DNA from: Litoribaculum gwangyangense
Lineage (GTDB): Bacteria; Bacteroidota; Bacteroidia; Flavobacteriales; Flavobacteriaceae
NCBI RefSeq assembly: GCF_039543505.1
Contig: NZ_BAABJW010000018.1
Location: forward strand, 1-41,431
Direction of reading: 5' to 3'
DNA length: 41,431 nt
Program-made: the position numbers and the translations under genes
Notes under the pieces: generated by a model
What the model was told of the DNA's origin: nothing
The model's input: the letters and a program-made list of their open reading frames with translations, nothing else
Databases searched by the model: none
In this document: positions 8,131 to 16,013 of the stretch, one piece after another
How positions within the stretch are numbered: position 1 is the stretch's first letter
Layout: the number at the start of each line of letters is the position of its first letter

Positions 8131-8165
8131 AAAAAAACTCGAAGCCATTGACTTCAAGTTTTTTT
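8131..8165. terminator. Terminator after accA, symmetrical
   Basis: AAAAAAACTCGAAG (8131-8144) pairs with CTTCAAGTTTTTTT (8152-8165) around a 7-base loop, with one C-A mismatch. Read on the minus strand it forms a good hairpin with a T-run just downstream of the accA stop codon, insulating accA from dnaB. It could also work on the plus strand. Confidence 0.8.
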
Positions 8166-8185
8166 AATATATGATTCTTAAAGCT

Positions 8186-9139
8186 TTAGTCTTTAAAAAC
8201 ACCCATTTCCGCATATTTTTCCATACGCTTAGAAACCAAATCTTTTGGTGATAAGTTTTTTAGAGCTTCATAGGTTTTTGCTATGGTGTTACTCACTAAA
8301 GAAAACGTTTTTTCTCGATCTCTATGTGCTCCACCCAATGGTTCCTTAATAATTTCATCTACCAATTTAAGTTTTTTCATATCAGCTGCTGTTAATTTTA
8401 AGGCTTCGGCAGCTTGTTCTTTGTACTCCCAACTACGCCATAAAATGGATGAACAAGATTCTGGAGAAATGACAGAGTACCAAGTGTTTTCTAACATAAG
8501 CACCACATCACCTACACCAATTCCCAAAGCTCCACCAGAAGCTCCTTCACCAATAATAACTGTGATAATTGGCACTTTTAAACGGGTCATTTCCAATATA
8601 TTTCTGGCGATGGCTTCCCCTTGTCCTCGCTCTTCGGCTTCTAAACCAGGATATGCCCCTGGAGTGTCTATGAGTGTTACAACGGGAATACCAAATTTTT
8701 CAGCAGACTTCATTAAGCGCAGTGCTTTTCTATAACCTTCAGGATTTGCCATCCCAAAATTTCTGTATTGTCGTGTTTTTGTATTATATCCTTTTTGTTG
8801 ACCAATAAACATGAAACTTTGGTCTCCGATTTTCCCCAAACCACCAATCATGGCTTTATCATCCTTAAAGTTCCTATCGCCATGCAACTCAAGAAATGTA
8901 TCTCCACAAATAGCTCTTATGTAATCAAGGGTATACGGTCTGTTGGGATGACGGGACAGTTGAACACGTTGCCAAGGTGAGAGATTTTTGTAAATATCTT
9001 TTTGGGTTTCTTTTAACTTTTTTTCAATTTTTGCACAAGTTTCCGTTACATCTACCTCACTTTCCTTACCAATAACTTTGCACTTTAGCAACTGATCCTC
9101 AAGTTCTTTTATAGGGAGTTCAAATTCTAAATATTCCAT
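8186..9139 (-). CDS. accA: Acetyl-CoA carboxylase carboxyltransferase subunit alpha
   Basis: Alpha half of the carboxyltransferase that moves carboxyl from biotin carboxyl carrier protein to acetyl-CoA, the first committed step of fatty-acid synthesis. The 317-aa length is standard. The N-terminal helical segment leads into ARHP-type sequence (SRHPNRPYTLDYI), then GDRNFKDDKAMIGGLG, the IDTPGAYPGLEAEERGQGEA block, the GEGASGGALGIGVGD block and SPESCSSILWRS. These are the diagnostic AccA signatures. It has its own promoter (TATATTTG on the minus strand, 9177-9184) and terminator, so it is probably monocistronic. Confidence 0.98.
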   Translation of the reverse strand: MEYLEFELPIKELEDQLLKCKVIGKESEVDVTETCAKIEKKLKETQKDIYKNLSPWQRVQLSRHPNRPYTLDYIRAICGDTFLELHGDRNFKDDKAMIGGLGKIGDQSFMFIGQQKGYNTKTRQYRNFGMANPEGYRKALRLMKSAEKFGIPVVTLIDTPGAYPGLEAEERGQGEAIARNILEMTRLKVPIITVIIGEGASGGALGIGVGDVVLMLENTWYSVISPESCSSILWRSWEYKEQAAEALKLTAADMKKLKLVDEIIKEPLGGAHRDREKTFSLVSNTIAKTYEALKNLSPKDLVSKRMEKYAEMGVFKD

Positions 9140-9176
9140 AAGAATTTTATTGTTTGGTTAATTTTTAGTTAGCATA

Positions 9177-9184
9177 CAAATATA
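9177..9184 (-). promoter_or_regulatory. -7 promoter element of accA
   Basis: On the minus strand this reads TATATTTG, a full match to the TAnnTTTG consensus, 37 bases before the accA ATG. It lies in the 68-bp gap between the EamA transporter stop and accA. No clear -33 element was found. Confidence 0.5.
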
Positions 9185-9207
9185 AAAACTTTAATTTGCA
9201 TAATATG

Positions 9208-10104
9208 TTATCGACGACTTCTTTTTCGTTTTCTACTATATTGTAAAAGGGCATTTAACAAAACAACACCTATGATAATAATAGCCCCATAGTAAAATGG
9301 TAAACTCATTTTTTCTTTCTCAGGAAATAGAATAATTGCCAATATAATACCGTAAACTGGCTCTAGATTATAAGTTAAAACGACAGTGTAGGGACTAATA
9401 ACCTTCATAACATACACCGCAGCAATAAAAGCATAAGCGGTGCAGATAGATGCCAATATAAACAGGTAACCAAAATCTGATTGAGTGATGCTAAAAAACC
9501 CATTTGAAAAACCTCCATCGAAAAGCAAAATATACATGGAGATAAAAAAAACACCACTTAAAAATTCATAAAATGAAATCACTGTAGCCGTGTGTTTTTT
9601 TAAAAAGCTACCATTTAGTACAGCAAATAATGAAGAAAAAAAGGCAGATGAAATCCCTAAAAGAATACCTGTAAGATATTTTATTTCACTTTGCGTAATT
9701 ATAAAAACACCGATAATTACGACAATACCAAAAACAATTTCATACCAAATAATAGTTCGTTTGTAAATTATTGGTTCAATAAATGAAGCGAAAAAAGCAC
9801 CTGTAGAAAACATGGCCAAAGCCACTGATATATTGGCTTCATCTATGGCTCCAAAAAAAGTAATCCAATGCAAAGCGATAATGATACCGGCGATAGAAAA
9901 GCGTAGTATGGCCTTGGGGTTTACATTCAATTTCACCTTAGCCATTTTAATGTATATGAACATTAAAATGGAAGCAATCACCATTCTGTACCAAACCAAG
10001 GATACAGCTTTAATGGTAATTAACTCACCTAAAATAGCAGTAAACCCGGCTATAAAAACCAAAAAATGAAGATGTATATGATTTTTAAGATTAGCGTTTA
10101 GCAT
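9208..10104 (-). CDS. EamA/DMT-family transporter
   Basis: Inner-membrane protein of the drug/metabolite transporter superfamily; the substrate is unknown. The 298 aa consist almost entirely of hydrophobic segments, about ten, in two EamA repeats. The second repeat begins near ISSAFFSSLFAVLNGSFLKK and contains YNLEPVYGIILAIILFPE, a conserved region of this family with the Glu-Pro pair in the ninth helix. The C-terminus is basic (SRKRKRSRR), fitting a cytoplasmic end. The frame extends to an ATG at 10,143, but MLNANLKNHIHLHFLV at 10,104 is a better start. Even so it overlaps the end of lptG by 14 bases, suggesting translational coupling. Confidence 0.85.
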   Translation of the reverse strand: MLNANLKNHIHLHFLVFIAGFTAILGELITIKAVSLVWYRMVIASILMFIYIKMAKVKLNVNPKAILRFSIAGIIIALHWITFFGAIDEANISVALAMFSTGAFFASFIEPIIYKRTIIWYEIVFGIVVIIGVFIITQSEIKYLTGILLGISSAFFSSLFAVLNGSFLKKHTATVISFYEFLSGVFFISMYILLFDGGFSNGFFSITQSDFGYLFILASICTAYAFIAAVYVMKVISPYTVVLTYNLEPVYGIILAIILFPEKEKMSLPFYYGAIIIIGVVLLNALLQYSRKRKRSRR

Positions 10105-11167
10105 GGTAGAGCATGTATATAGCCAAAATACCAAAAACGACATTTGGAAACCAAACCGCTATAATGGGATTAAAATCGGATTGTTCTGCCATAACTCCGA
10201 AAATTTTATCAAAAAATACAAATACCATCGCAATACAAATTCCTATGGCTAAATTAACACCCATACCACCTCGCCTCTTAATTGAAGAAACTGCCACTGC
10301 AATAATGGTTAATATAAATACCGATACAGGCAAACTCCATTTTCTGTATAAAACCAACTTAAATCGACCTACATTGGAGGAACCACGAGCTTCTTCCTTT
10401 GCAATAAATTGTTTTAAATCACCATACATTTTAGTTTCGGCTGCATAAATTACCGGTATTAAGTCATCCACATCAAAATCAAAAAGAGTGTCTTTAATTC
10501 TAATTTTTTCAATTGCATCCTCATTTTCTCCAATATCTCTTTTAATATAATTTGTTAATCTATATAGAGTATCATCTTCAATGTATCTTATATTACTGGC
10601 AGATATTTTATATTTGAGTTTGTTGTTTTCAAAATGCTCAAGGGTAAAGTTACTGCCTAAGCTATTTTTTACGTCAAAACTATAAACGTAAATAATTTCA
10701 TTATCATTTATCTGTCTGTAAACATTGGTGTTTTCTCCTGTACTTCTTCCCTTTTTAAAATATTTATAGGTAAAATCATTAAACCCCTCACTGGCTTTTG
10801 GTGCCAAAAACAATCCTAAAATGATTGAGGATACGGCTACAATAAAAGCCCCAATTAAATAAGGTCTAAGAAAACGGGAAAATGAAACGCCTGAACTTAA
10901 AAAAGCTATAACCTCGGTGTTATTAGCTAATTTTGAGGTAAACCATATAACGGATATAAATAAAAATAATGGAAATAGAATATGGGCAAAATAAATAGTA
11001 AAGTCAAATAAATACATTAAGACTTCGTTTAAAGGCACTTCGTTCTCCAGTATTTTACCAATTTTTTCAGCCAGATGTACAGTTATTCCTATGGGAATAA
11101 ACAATAATAACATCATGATAAATGTAAACAAGTAGCGCTTTAATATGTACCAATCTAAAATCTTCAT
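10091..11167 (-). CDS. lptG: LptF/LptG-family lipopolysaccharide export permease
   Basis: Transmembrane subunit of the LptBFG ABC transporter that extracts LPS from the inner membrane. The 358-aa protein starts MKILDWYILKRYL, a typical LptG opening. It has three N-terminal membrane helices (about 12-35, 55-78, 98-120), a periplasmic jellyroll-like middle (about 125-265), and three C-terminal helices ending near YMLYHAKR. LptF and LptG are hard to tell apart; the start and the position after tgt favour LptG. It begins 5 bases after the tgt stop and overlaps the EamA transporter, so tgt-lptG-eamA is probably one operon. Confidence 0.88.
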   Translation of the reverse strand: MKILDWYILKRYLFTFIMMLLLFIPIGITVHLAEKIGKILENEVPLNEVLMYLFDFTIYFAHILFPLFLFISVIWFTSKLANNTEVIAFLSSGVSFSRFLRPYLIGAFIVAVSSIILGLFLAPKASEGFNDFTYKYFKKGRSTGENTNVYRQINDNEIIYVYSFDVKNSLGSNFTLEHFENNKLKYKISASNIRYIEDDTLYRLTNYIKRDIGENEDAIEKIRIKDTLFDFDVDDLIPVIYAAETKMYGDLKQFIAKEEARGSSNVGRFKLVLYRKWSLPVSVFILTIIAVAVSSIKRRGGMGVNLAIGICIAMVFVFFDKIFGVMAEQSDFNPIIAVWFPNVVFGILAIYMLYHAKR

Positions 11168-11172
11168 TATCG

Positions 11173-12303
11173 CTAAAGTCGATTATCCATTTGTTTAACC
11201 ATCTTGTCTTTCCAAATTTTAAAATCTCCAGCTAAGATATGTTTTCTGGCCTCGCGAACCAACCACAAATAAAACCCTAAGTTATGAATGGTAGCAATTT
11301 GTTTACCTAGTAATTCGTTAACGGTAAATAGGTGCCTTAAATAGGCCTTAGTATATTCAGTATCTACAAACGTGATCCCCATGTCGTCGATAGGCGAAAA
11401 ATCGGATTCCCACTTTTTATTTTTAATATTAATAGTACCGTAAGCTGTAAAAAGCATGCCGTTTCTCGCATTTCTGGTTGGCATGACGCAATCAAACATA
11501 TCTACACCTAACGCGATATTTTCTAAAATATTGATTGGTGTACCCACACCCATTAAATATCTTGGTTTATCCTCGGGAAGAATGCTACAAACCACATCAG
11601 TCATAGCATACATTTCCTCGGCAGGTTCTCCAACCGATAAACCTCCAATAGCATTTCCAACAGCACCAGCATTGGCTATATATTCAGCTGATTGAATACG
11701 CAAGTCTTTGAAAGTACTACCCTGAACAATAGGAAAAAATGCTTGGTCATAACCGTATTTTAAAGGCGTCTTTTGTAAATGATTGATACACCTATCTAAC
11801 CAACGATGCGTCATGTGCATAGAACGTTTCGCATATTTATAGTCACATGGATATGGGGTGCATTCATCAAAAGCCATAATAATATCGGCACCAATGGTAC
11901 GTTGGATGTCCATAACGTTTTCTGGTGTGAACACGTGGTAACTTCCATCAATATGGGATTTAAACTTTACCCCTTCCTCTTTAATTTTTCTGTTTGCCGA
12001 CAAAGAATACACCTGATAACCTCCAGAATCGGTTAAAATATTTCTATCCCAATTCATAAATTTGTGAAGGCCACCAGCTTTTTCAAGAACTTGGGTTTGT
12101 GGTCGCAAGTATAAATGATAGGTATTACCTAGTATAATATCGGGGTTTATATCCTCTTTTAACTCGCGTTGATGAACACCTTTTACCGTAGCAACAGTAC
12201 CTACTGGCATAAAAATAGGGGTTTCAATAACACCGTGGTCTGTGGTTATTTTTCCAGCTCTGGCCTTACTTAGGGGGTCTTTTCCTTTTAGTTCAAATTT
12301 CAT
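11173..12303 (-). CDS. tgt: tRNA-guanine transglycosylase, zinc-site cysteines absent
   Basis: Exchanges guanine-34 for preQ1 in tRNAs with GUN anticodons, on the way to queuosine. The 376-aa protein has the catalytic (beta/alpha)8 core: LTDSGGYQVYSL with the active-site Asp near residue 91, GNAIGGLSVGEP for substrate binding, and GVDMFDCVMPTRNARNG with the nucleophilic Asp region. The usual C-x-C-x2-C zinc ligands near residue 305 are missing; the segment reads FSPIDDMGITFVDTEY, although the later His in ATIHNLGFY remains. The frame extends to 12,327, but the start at 12,303 (MKFELKGKDPL) is chosen because a -7 element covers the extension. It is first in an operon with lptG. Confidence 0.93.
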   Translation of the reverse strand: MKFELKGKDPLSKARAGKITTDHGVIETPIFMPVGTVATVKGVHQRELKEDINPDIILGNTYHLYLRPQTQVLEKAGGLHKFMNWDRNILTDSGGYQVYSLSANRKIKEEGVKFKSHIDGSYHVFTPENVMDIQRTIGADIIMAFDECTPYPCDYKYAKRSMHMTHRWLDRCINHLQKTPLKYGYDQAFFPIVQGSTFKDLRIQSAEYIANAGAVGNAIGGLSVGEPAEEMYAMTDVVCSILPEDKPRYLMGVGTPINILENIALGVDMFDCVMPTRNARNGMLFTAYGTINIKNKKWESDFSPIDDMGITFVDTEYTKAYLRHLFTVNELLGKQIATIHNLGFYLWLVREARKHILAGDFKIWKDKMVKQMDNRL

Positions 12304-12324
12304 GTACATCCTTAGTTCAAGTGG

Positions 12325-12332
12325 CAAAGATA
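12325..12332 (-). promoter_or_regulatory. -7 promoter element of tgt
   Basis: Read on the minus strand this is TATCTTTG, a full TAnnTTTG match, 21 bases before the ATG at 12,303. It overlaps the longest possible tgt reading frame and so decides the start codon. Confidence 0.6.
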
Positions 12333-12429
12333 GATAACTAAAAATCTAATACCATATTTATAAAAAGGAAATAATTGGGGTTTGGCAACGTTTTTGATAT
12401 TACAAACAAAATCTTAAAACGAATAAATT

Positions 12430-13062
12430 ATGAAAAGTTTAAAAACATCTCTAGGACATTTGAAAAAGAATAGTGTCCTAAGTAAAAATCTATTTTTTAT
12501 TTTGTTGGTTACTATTATCCCAGCTACTTCATTTGCTCAAACAGCAACAGGTTTTGGATTAAAAGGTGGATTAAATTACAATGCCAATGGTGACTATTTT
12601 GAATCCATAGGCTCTAATGCTAGAAATCCTGACAGAAACATTGGATATCATTTTGGAGTATTTGGGAAAATTGGAAAACAAGTATATTTTAGACCAGAAT
12701 TGGTTTACAGTAGTACTAAAAGTGACTATAACGATGATAGTTTTAAAATGCAAAAATTAGATGCTCCCATGTTAGTTGGTTTAAAAGTTATAGGACCGGT
12801 TAGTATATTTGGTGGACCTTCATTCCAATATATTTTAGACACAGAATTTGAAGGTATCGCTATCAGAGAAGTGGCCAATGATTTTACGGTGGGTCTCAAT
12901 TTTGGAATTGGGCTTAACCTAAATAAATTAGGAATTGATTTAAGATACGAACGTGGTTTTAATAACAATGAGGCTACTTTCCTAGGAAATAATGGTATTG
13001 GAACAAGTAGATTAGATACTAGACCCGATCAATTGATTTTGAGTTTATCTCTTATTCTTTAG
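12430..13062 (+). CDS. Outer-membrane beta-barrel protein (porin-family, PF13568-like)
   Basis: Predicted outer-membrane protein of the small beta-barrel type common in Bacteroidota. A long n-region and hydrophobic stretch (FFILLVTIIPATSFA, ending about residue 36) form a signal peptide with cleavage before QTATGFG. The mature part begins GFGLKGGLNYN and shows alternating strands such as KQVYFRPELVYSS, VGLKVIGPVSIFGGPSFQY and LGIDLRYERGFN. It ends in LILSLSLIL, a barrel-type terminal strand. The 210-aa length fits an 8-strand barrel. It is a single gene ended by a terminator shared with the convergent FKBP gene. The specific function is unknown. Confidence 0.85.
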   Translation: MKSLKTSLGHLKKNSVLSKNLFFILLVTIIPATSFAQTATGFGLKGGLNYNANGDYFESIGSNARNPDRNIGYHFGVFGKIGKQVYFRPELVYSSTKSDYNDDSFKMQKLDAPMLVGLKVIGPVSIFGGPSFQYILDTEFEGIAIREVANDFTVGLNFGIGLNLNKLGIDLRYERGFNNNEATFLGNNGIGTSRLDTRPDQLILSLSLIL

Positions 13063-13066
13063 TATT

Positions 13067-13098
13067 AAAAAAACCTCGCTAATAGCGAGGTTTTTTTT
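13067..13098. terminator. Bidirectional terminator between convergent genes
   Basis: AAAAAAACCTCGCT (13,067-13,080) pairs perfectly with AGCGAGGTTTTTTT (13,084-13,097) around a 3-base loop. T-runs exist in both directions, and it lies between the barrel gene (plus) and the FKBP lipoprotein gene (minus). Confidence 0.9.
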
Positions 13099-14062
13099 AA
13101 CTATTCTTGTTGGAAATTATATCATTCGGATCCAAATAGTTCGGGATTCCATTACCATTACTATCGTCATTCGTTGGATTTCCATCTTTATTGATATCTT
13201 CATAAATGGTTAATATGCCATCGCCATCGTCATCAGAATCAAAATAATCAGGTGTCCCATCCCCATCACTGTCATCGTCTGTATTAACCTTTAAATCTTG
13301 AAAATTTACAATAAACTCACCATCTCCATTTAAATCTTCCAAATAAGAAGGAATACCATCACTATCATGGTCATTTTGTGACATTTTGTAAAGTTCAAAT
13401 TTAAAAATTAAGGGAGAGTATGAAGGAATTCCAGCAGTGGCATTTGAAAAATACCCTAAGCCCGAGGGGATAATCATAACACCCGTTCCCTGATTTGAGT
13501 AGCTAATGGTACCATCGCCATTTTCACTAAAACTTTCAGCTACATTAAATTCTGGTATAACTCTTCTCCAAGCTGAAATTACCTCTGTTAAATCGAAAGG
13601 AACTGCACTCACAGAGCTATCAAAAACATCATCGGCAAGTGTAAACCCTTCATAATTAACAAGCACATTATCCGCGAAGGTTGGTGATTCCAAACCACCA
13701 CCTTGATTTATTCTTAAAATGTAATATTCATATTCGGTATCGGCATAGGTAACCGTTTTAGTTTCCAAATTAGAGGCATTGATTAATAACGTGCTTCCTA
13801 CAGGAGCTTCTGTTTCTCCTTCTAAAAGTTTGTTAATTACAATATCCTTAATACCCACATTTGGCAGAAGACTGTTAACTTCATCTGAATTATAATAATG
13901 ATTATTTAAATATTTTAATATGGAATCTTTATCTGCAAGTTGTTGCTCTGTACGATCTCTAATCTCAACCACAGGTATATCTAAAGAATCGTCATCTTTT
14001 TTACAAGACACAACACCAATTATTAAAATTAAAATGAAAAAAGTAACTTTTCTTAATGTCAT
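13097..14062 (-). CDS. FKBP-type prolyl isomerase lipoprotein with Asp-rich C-terminal repeats
   Basis: Predicted lipoprotein: the signal FFILILIIGVVSC has its lipobox cysteine at about residue 20, followed by KKDDDS. An FKBP-type peptidyl-prolyl isomerase domain spans about 85-235. It shows ADNVLVNYEGFTLADDVFDSS at its start, VISAWRRVIPEFN in the middle and the GTGVMIIPSGLGYFSN and SPLIFKFELYKM end strands. The last 85 residues are repeats such as DHDSDGIPSYLEDLNGDGE and DDDSDGDGTPDYFDSDDD, thrombospondin type 3-like and probably calcium-binding. It resembles gliding-associated FKBP lipoproteins of the phylum, but no gld genes are nearby. It is probably periplasmic or outer-membrane anchored; client proteins are unknown. 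Confidence 0.85.
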   Translation of the reverse strand: MTLRKVTFFILILIIGVVSCKKDDDSLDIPVVEIRDRTEQQLADKDSILKYLNNHYYNSDEVNSLLPNVGIKDIVINKLLEGETEAPVGSTLLINASNLETKTVTYADTEYEYYILRINQGGGLESPTFADNVLVNYEGFTLADDVFDSSVSAVPFDLTEVISAWRRVIPEFNVAESFSENGDGTISYSNQGTGVMIIPSGLGYFSNATAGIPSYSPLIFKFELYKMSQNDHDSDGIPSYLEDLNGDGEFIVNFQDLKVNTDDDSDGDGTPDYFDSDDDGDGILTIYEDINKDGNPTNDDSNGNGIPNYLDPNDIISNKNS

Positions 14063-14144
14063 TATTGCTTATTTTTGAGGTCGCAAGATACAATTTTAAT
14101 ACCATCTTGCACAACAACATTAACGTAGTTTTTATAATAATTGT

Positions 14145-14528
14145 ATGCGGATTGATAAGTATTTATGGTGTATAAGGTATTACAAAACAAGATCGATTGC
14201 TACTACTGCCTGTAAAAAAGGACAAGTAAAGGTAAATGGCGATGTGGTGAAACCCAGTAGGGAAGTTTATGCTCAGGATATCATTGAACTTAGAAAAGAC
14301 CAAATAAATTATAAACTGACCGTAAATGATATCCCTGAAAGTAGAATTGGCGCCAAATTAGTTGACATTTATAGAACTGATAATACACCCAAAGAGCAGT
14401 TTGAAGCCAAAGAACTTTTAAAATATTCGAAAGATTATTACAGAAAGAAAGGTGCAGGAAGACCCACAAAAAAAGACAGACGGGATATTGATGATTTTAC
14501 TGATGATTCTTCTCCTAATGAATTTTAA
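14145..14528 (+). CDS. S4-domain RNA-binding protein (Hsp15-like)
   Basis: Small cytoplasmic RNA-binding protein. The N-terminal S4 domain (about 1-60) opens MRIDKYLWCIRYYKTRSIAT and includes the KKGQVKVNGDVVKPSREV turn that contacts RNA. The rest is basic (YYRKKGAGRPTKKDRRD), as in Hsp15 (HslR), which binds stalled 50S subunits carrying nascent peptidyl-tRNA. The 127-aa length agrees. A role in ribosome rescue is family knowledge and not shown by the context. It is followed by a PRTase gene on the same strand after 101 bp. Confidence 0.88.
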   Translation: MRIDKYLWCIRYYKTRSIATTACKKGQVKVNGDVVKPSREVYAQDIIELRKDQINYKLTVNDIPESRIGAKLVDIYRTDNTPKEQFEAKELLKYSKDYYRKKGAGRPTKKDRRDIDDFTDDSSPNEF

Positions 14529-14629
14529 TTGAAAGAAAATTAATTAAGATGTTAAATCCGATTACGGAAAATAATCAATGAACAGATAAAAATGAGTAAT
14601 TTTATCATATAATTTTACAAAATAAAGCA

Positions 14630-15133
14630 ATGACCACTGATAATAACCAAATACTTAATCATAATCAAATTAATAATAAAATTAGACGTATTGCTTTTCA
14701 AATCTATGAAACTAATGTGAATGAAAAAGAAGTTATTTTAGCAGGAATAGATAAAAATGGATACGTTTTTGCTAAAAAATTGAAGGCTGTTCTTCAAAAA
14801 ATCTCTGATATCAAGCCTATTCTTTGTAAAGTTACTATTGATAAAAAAAATCCGTGGTTAGAGATTAAAACTTCTATTCCTTCGGAAGACTATCAAAATA
14901 AATCACTTATCCTTGTAGATGATGTATTAAATTCTGGAACCACCTTAATTTATGGAGTCAAGCATTTTTTAAATGTACCTCTGAAGCAATTTAAAACGGC
15001 TGTTTTAGTTAATAGAAACCATAAAAAGTATCCTGTTAAGGCCGATTTTAAAGGCATTTCGCTTTCAACGTCTTTGCACGAGCATGTTCATGTAGTTTTG
15101 GAAGGCAAAACTTTTGAAGCTGTTTTAGAATAA
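14630..15133 (+). CDS. Phosphoribosyltransferase-domain protein (PyrR-like)
   Basis: Type I phosphoribosyltransferase fold. The PRPP-binding loop LILVDDVLNSGTT (Asp97-Asp98 followed by SGTT) is clear, and the opening helix IRRIAFQIYE and AGIDKNGYVFAKKL fit the family. The 167-aa length is near that of PyrR. I do not call it PyrR: no pyr genes or attenuator are nearby and the substrate hood is not diagnostic. It may be a purine or orotate-type PRTase or a regulator. Its 3' end overlaps the convergent aroK gene by nine bases. Confidence 0.8.
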   Translation: MTTDNNQILNHNQINNKIRRIAFQIYETNVNEKEVILAGIDKNGYVFAKKLKAVLQKISDIKPILCKVTIDKKNPWLEIKTSIPSEDYQNKSLILVDDVLNSGTTLIYGVKHFLNVPLKQFKTAVLVNRNHKKYPVKADFKGISLSTSLHEHVHVVLEGKTFEAVLE

Positions 15134-15646
15134 TTTTGATAGTATTTCTTTAACTATTTTATTTTTTGATTTATGATCTGTGTTTATTTGAATTTCTGCT
15201 TGGTTATAAAACTGAACACGCTCAAACAAATGCTTACCAATAAATTCGGTCAGTGCTTCCTTAGTTTCAATATGGGCAATTAAAGGTCTCTTGCTTTTTT
15301 TCTTGAATAGTTTTTTGACCAATTGTGGAATAGAAGCCTTCAAGTATACGCTTTTTGAATTTTCGGCATTTAAAATAAGTTGCATGTTGTTTCCAAAACA
15401 GGGTGTACCACCACCAAGCGATAAAATAATATTTTTTTCAGTTTGGAGTACCTGTTCCAAATAAAAGGTTTCTTGTTTTCTAAAATAGATTTCTCCTCTT
15501 ATTTTGAAAATATCTGCAACCGTTAGGCCTTCTTTTTCTTCGATATAATCATCTAAATCAATAAAATCATAATTCAATTTTTCAGCTAATATGATTCCCA
15601 ATGTGGACTTTCCAGAAGCCATATACCCAATTAAAACTAGTATCAT
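15125..15646 (-). CDS. aroK: Shikimate kinase
   Basis: Phosphorylates shikimate at the 3-hydroxyl with ATP, the fifth step of chorismate synthesis. The 173-aa P-loop protein has Walker A GYMASGKST (residues 7-15), the shikimate-binding DLDDYIEE (near 32-39) and RGEIYFRKQE, the SLGGGTPC loop (near 77), and the KKSKRPLI lid region. All key elements are intact and the length is standard. No other aro genes are nearby. Confidence 0.96.
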   Translation of the reverse strand: MILVLIGYMASGKSTLGIILAEKLNYDFIDLDDYIEEKEGLTVADIFKIRGEIYFRKQETFYLEQVLQTEKNIILSLGGGTPCFGNNMQLILNAENSKSVYLKASIPQLVKKLFKKKSKRPLIAHIETKEALTEFIGKHLFERVQFYNQAEIQINTDHKSKNKIVKEILSKLF

Positions 15647-15745
15647 TTATTTGCTATAAATTGATTATTAAAAACATACTTAAAACAGGTGCAAAAAAAC
15701 GAAAAATTTCTTTAAAAAAAGTATGGTTTTATTAATTAAACATTT

Positions 15746-15764
15746 TATATTTGCACCCGCTAAC
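15746..15764 (+). promoter_or_regulatory. Promoter of the tRNA-Lys/tRNA-Leu unit
   Basis: TATATTTG (15,746-15,753) is a strong -7 element followed by CACCCGCTAAC. That downstream sequence is nearly shared with the leftward promoter at 1-19, suggesting a stable-RNA type promoter. A weak TATGG at 15,722-15,726 is the only -33 candidate. Confidence 0.6.
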
Positions 15765-15788
15765 GGAAATAGTTGGCTGTTTAAAAAT

Positions 15789-15861
15789 GACCTGGTAGCT
15801 CAGTTGGTAGAGCATCTCCCTTTTAAGGAGAGGGTCCTGGGTTCGAGCCCCAGCCCGGTCA
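15789..15861 (+). tRNA. tRNA-Lys (anticodon TTT)
   Basis: A 73-nt cloverleaf. It has acceptor 5' strand GACCTGG, D arm GCTCAGTTGGTAGAGC, anticodon stem TCTCC/GGAGA with loop CTTTTAA, T arm CTGGG-TTCGAGC-CCCAG and acceptor 3' strand CCCGGTC plus discriminator A. CCA is not encoded. The fifth acceptor pair is a U5-C68 mismatch; the other six pair normally. Confidence 0.95.
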
Positions 15862-15862
15862 C

Positions 15863-15896
15863 AAAAAAGTTAAGCATTGTTGCTTAACTTTTTTTA
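15863..15896 (+). terminator. Terminator-like hairpin after tRNA-Lys
   Basis: AAAAAGTTAAGCA (15,864-15,876) pairs with TGCTTAACTTTTT (15,881-15,893) around a 4-base loop and runs into more T residues. It lies between the two tRNA genes, so tRNA-Leu is made by read-through or from its own promoter. Confidence 0.8.
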
Positions 15897-15916
15897 TTTT
15901 TACATACTTCTTTAAT

Positions 15917-16001
15917 GCGCACGTGGCGGAATTGGTAGACGCGCCAGCTTGAGGGGCTGGTATTCGCTTAGAATGTGGAAGTTCGAGTCTTCTCGTGCGC
16001 A
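15917..16001 (+). tRNA. tRNA-Leu (anticodon GAG)
   Basis: An 85-nt class II tRNA. The acceptor stem GCGCACG/CGTGCGC is perfect, with discriminator A and no encoded CCA. The anticodon stem CCAGC/GCTGG encloses loop TTGAGGG, giving anticodon GAG (codons CUC and CUU). A long variable arm and the T loop TTCGAGT follow. Confidence 0.95.
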
Positions 16002-16013
16002 CTTTTTAAAGGT

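Noticed and set aside
14630..15133. Naming the PRTase PyrR
   Set aside because: The PRPP loop is clear, but no pyrimidine genes or RNA attenuator accompany it, so a specific name is not supported.
15980..16001. tRNA-Leu 3' end as an attachment site
   Set aside because: I could not find a second copy of its last bases elsewhere in the window, and there is no integrase gene.
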